This document shows positions 4,904 to 6,249 of a stretch of DNA of 6,249 nt, in pieces (position 1 is the first letter of the stretch; each line of letters opens with the position of its first letter). The notes beneath the pieces are model-generated. The model had not been told where the DNA came from, did not search any database, and saw nothing but the letters and a program-made list of their open reading frames with translations. A program made the translations under genes and the position numbers. Source of the stretch: Bacteroidales bacterium. Lineage in GTDB: Bacteria; Bacteroidota; Bacteroidia; Bacteroidales; S143-33. Where the stretch lies: assembly GCA_027083655.1 (NCBI GenBank), contig JALWNS010000085.1, positions 1,085 to 7,333 on the forward strand, written 5' to 3'.

Positions 4904-6034
4904 ATGAGAAAACTCACAGGATTAGAGCGAGTTACATACATTTTATTATTCACAATTTTGCTTATTTATGCTCTCAGGGAGGCTAAACATTTTCTTTATC
5001 CTATAGCGCTGGCTGTTCTTTTCTCATACCTGCTTTACCCTTTGGTTAATTTCTTCGAAAAACCACTTAGGATACCACGGGCAATAGCTATTTTACTTGC
5101 TATTTCAATTAGCTTTATAGTATTATACTTTGCCGCATCTTTTTACGGCGCACAAATAAAAAACATGATTTCTGATTTTCCAACAATAAAGAAGCAAGCA
5201 GTTGCCAACCTAAAATCTTTCCAGTATTTAATTGAAAACAAGCTACATATATCTGTTGAAGAACAAGAACGCTGGTTACAGCAGCAAATAACTAAAGGGC
5301 TCGAAAGCGCAGGTGATATATTAAAAGTAGTTTCTGCTAAGGCTATAGGAACTATAGAAGCACTTTTGCTTATTCCCATTTTTATATTTTTCATGCTTTT
5401 TTACAGGGAGCGATGGCGCAACTTCATTCTTATGATAGCCGACAGGCCAGGCAGCAATAGCAAACTTACAGATGACCTATTAAACCAAATATCTAAAGTT
5501 ACCACAAGGTACATCGTTGGTGTCATTATTGATGTGACAATATTGGCTATATCTCATACTACTTTTCTGACCCTCATTGGTTTAAAATATTCCATTGCTA
5601 TAGGTGTGATGACAGCTATGTTCTCATTTATCCCATATTTTGGTACATTAATAAGCGGTATTGTACCTTTAACATTCTCACTGATACTGTCGTCTAATCC
5701 ATACATGCCATTATTTATTTTGCTATATTTTTGGTTTATAACATTTGTGGACCACAACATTCTTTTGCCGACTATTGTAGGCGGTAATGTACACCTCAAC
5801 CCTTTGATTACCATTCTTAGTGTGATTGCAGCTGCAATTGTTTGGGGTATACCTGGCATGATTATAATAATTCCAACAATTGGTGTAATAAAAATTGTTT
5901 GTGACAATGTCGAAGGACTAGAGCCGTATGGCTATGTTTTGGGCGTAGACACACATCCAAAGGCATTAAAAAAACTAAAGAACATCTTTGCCAAGATCAA
6001 AGAAAAAGAAGAGGATGAGCAGCCCGAAAGCTAA
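4904..6034 (+). CDS. AI-2E/PerM family membrane transporter
   Basis: This 376-residue polytopic inner-membrane protein belongs to the AI-2E family (PF01594). Members include E. coli TqsA, proposed to export autoinducer-2, but most are uncharacterised. Hydrophobic segments lie at about residues 11-48 (a pair), 58-80, 148-167, 203-225, 228-262, 267-283 and 299-333. Between roughly 85 and 145 is the soluble, helical insert typical of the family. Signature motifs are FIPYFGT (242-248), DHNILLPTIVGGNVHLNP (283-300) and WGIPGM (314-319). The C-terminal tail (354-376) is charged, K/E rich and cytoplasmic. The leader is A-rich with two AAAAACT copies and no Shine-Dalgarno. The last 20 bp overlap the next gene, suggesting coupling. 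The stop is TAA. The substrate cannot be predicted; Bacteroidetes members need not transport AI-2. Confidence 0.93.
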   Translation: MRKLTGLERVTYILLFTILLIYALREAKHFLYPIALAVLFSYLLYPLVNFFEKPLRIPRAIAILLAISISFIVLYFAASFYGAQIKNMISDFPTIKKQAVANLKSFQYLIENKLHISVEEQERWLQQQITKGLESAGDILKVVSAKAIGTIEALLLIPIFIFFMLFYRERWRNFILMIADRPGSNSKLTDDLLNQISKVTTRYIVGVIIDVTILAISHTTFLTLIGLKYSIAIGVMTAMFSFIPYFGTLISGIVPLTFSLILSSNPYMPLFILLYFWFITFVDHNILLPTIVGGNVHLNPLITILSVIAAAIVWGIPGMIIIIPTIGVIKIVCDNVEGLEPYGYVLGVDTHPKALKKLKNIFAKIKEKEEDEQPES

Positions 6035-6249
6035 AAAAATATTGATTTCAATCTTCTTAATAGGTCTTGTTTTGGTCTTTTTATTACAAGTCCTGTTTTG
6101 GTTTTATGCCAAACCTTTACTCGAAAAGCCTATAAACAAAGTAGTCTTACGCCAGACCGATAGCCTGTACCATATAGAATTTTCAAGGCTGCGGGCCAAC
6201 TTCATCACCCGCAGCTTTTATCTTGAGGGTTTCCGTCTTGTACCAGACA
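6015..6249 (+). CDS. Membrane-anchored protein, N-terminus only; possibly AsmA/DUF748-like
   Basis: An open frame starts at ATG 6015 and runs off the window after 78 residues. Purine-rich GAAGAGG sits immediately before the ATG, almost too close to be an ideal ribosome site. The frame begins MSSPKAKKIL, then has one hydrophobic segment (about 9-31, ISIFLIGLVLVFLLQVLFWF), then a segment rich in alternating polar/hydrophobic residues (DSLYHIEFSRLRANF, then FYLEGFRLVPD). This is the layout of an inner-membrane-anchored periplasmic protein. The beta-strand-like start resembles the opening repeats of AsmA/DUF748/YhdP-type proteins, but that is an impression from a short fragment. It overlaps the AI-2E gene by 20 bp in another frame, so the two are probably co-transcribed. 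The gene is very likely real; its function is open. Confidence 0.75.
   Translation, partial: MSSPKAKKILISIFLIGLVLVFLLQVLFWFYAKPLLEKPINKVVLRQTDSLYHIEFSRLRANFITRSFYLEGFRLVPD
6185..6218 (+). other. GC-rich hairpin followed by TTTTAT, inside a coding region
   Basis: GCTGCGGG (6188-6195) and CCCGCAGC (6208-6215) pair perfectly around a 12-base loop. A G-T wobble and two A-T pairs extend the stem to 11 pairs (6185-6218). TTTTAT follows the GC-rich core, so on the plus strand it resembles a weak terminator about 170 bases into the partial gene. It may simply reflect coding sequence. Confidence 0.35.

Overview
The window looks like ordinary chromosomal DNA of a Bacteroidetes (probably Bacteroidales-like) bacterium. 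The reasons are a DUF5606 protein, a family I know only from that phylum; Bacteroidetes-type variants in IspH (GFCFGVVYAI, RAHGEP) and aspartate kinase (TLGREGSD); starts with A/T-rich leaders and almost no Shine-Dalgarno sequences; and a close match to the Bacteroidetes promoter consensus (TTTG, about 19 nt, TAnnTTTG). No mobile-element gene, tRNA, rRNA or CRISPR array is visible. I assign no species.

Layout. Bases 1-289 are non-coding: a degenerate periodic tract, a 65-bp sequence present twice with a 73-bp period, scattered copies of a CACRAAG heptamer, and a strong terminator hairpin (232-264). The minus-strand DUF5606 gene (290-739) ends into that terminator. Divergent from it is a monofunctional aspartate kinase (817-2070, +), interrupted by one in-frame TAG at 1561-1563. 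Converging on it, with one base between the two stop codons, is a long-chain acyl-CoA synthetase (2072-3850, -). Upstream of that on the same strand is ispH (3931-4815, -). Divergent from ispH, across 88 bp holding two abutting inverted repeats, is an AI-2E/PerM-family membrane protein (4904-6034, +). It overlaps by 20 bp the start of a membrane-anchored, possibly AsmA/DUF748-like protein that runs off the window end (6015-6249, +).

How the genes relate. This is a patchwork of housekeeping genes (aspartate-family amino acids, isoprenoid precursors, fatty-acid activation, envelope proteins), not one pathway. The acyl-CoA synthetase may share transcripts with ispH but has its own good promoter. 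The AI-2E gene and the following gene look translationally coupled.

I found no convincing new multi-gene system. Most worth a second look are (1) the nonsense codon in an otherwise intact aspartate kinase, with a possible internal start exactly at the catalytic/ACT boundary; (2) the acyl-CoA synthetase's intrinsic terminator, encoded inside the convergent aspartate kinase reading frame; and (3) the intergenic repeat mosaic at the left edge.
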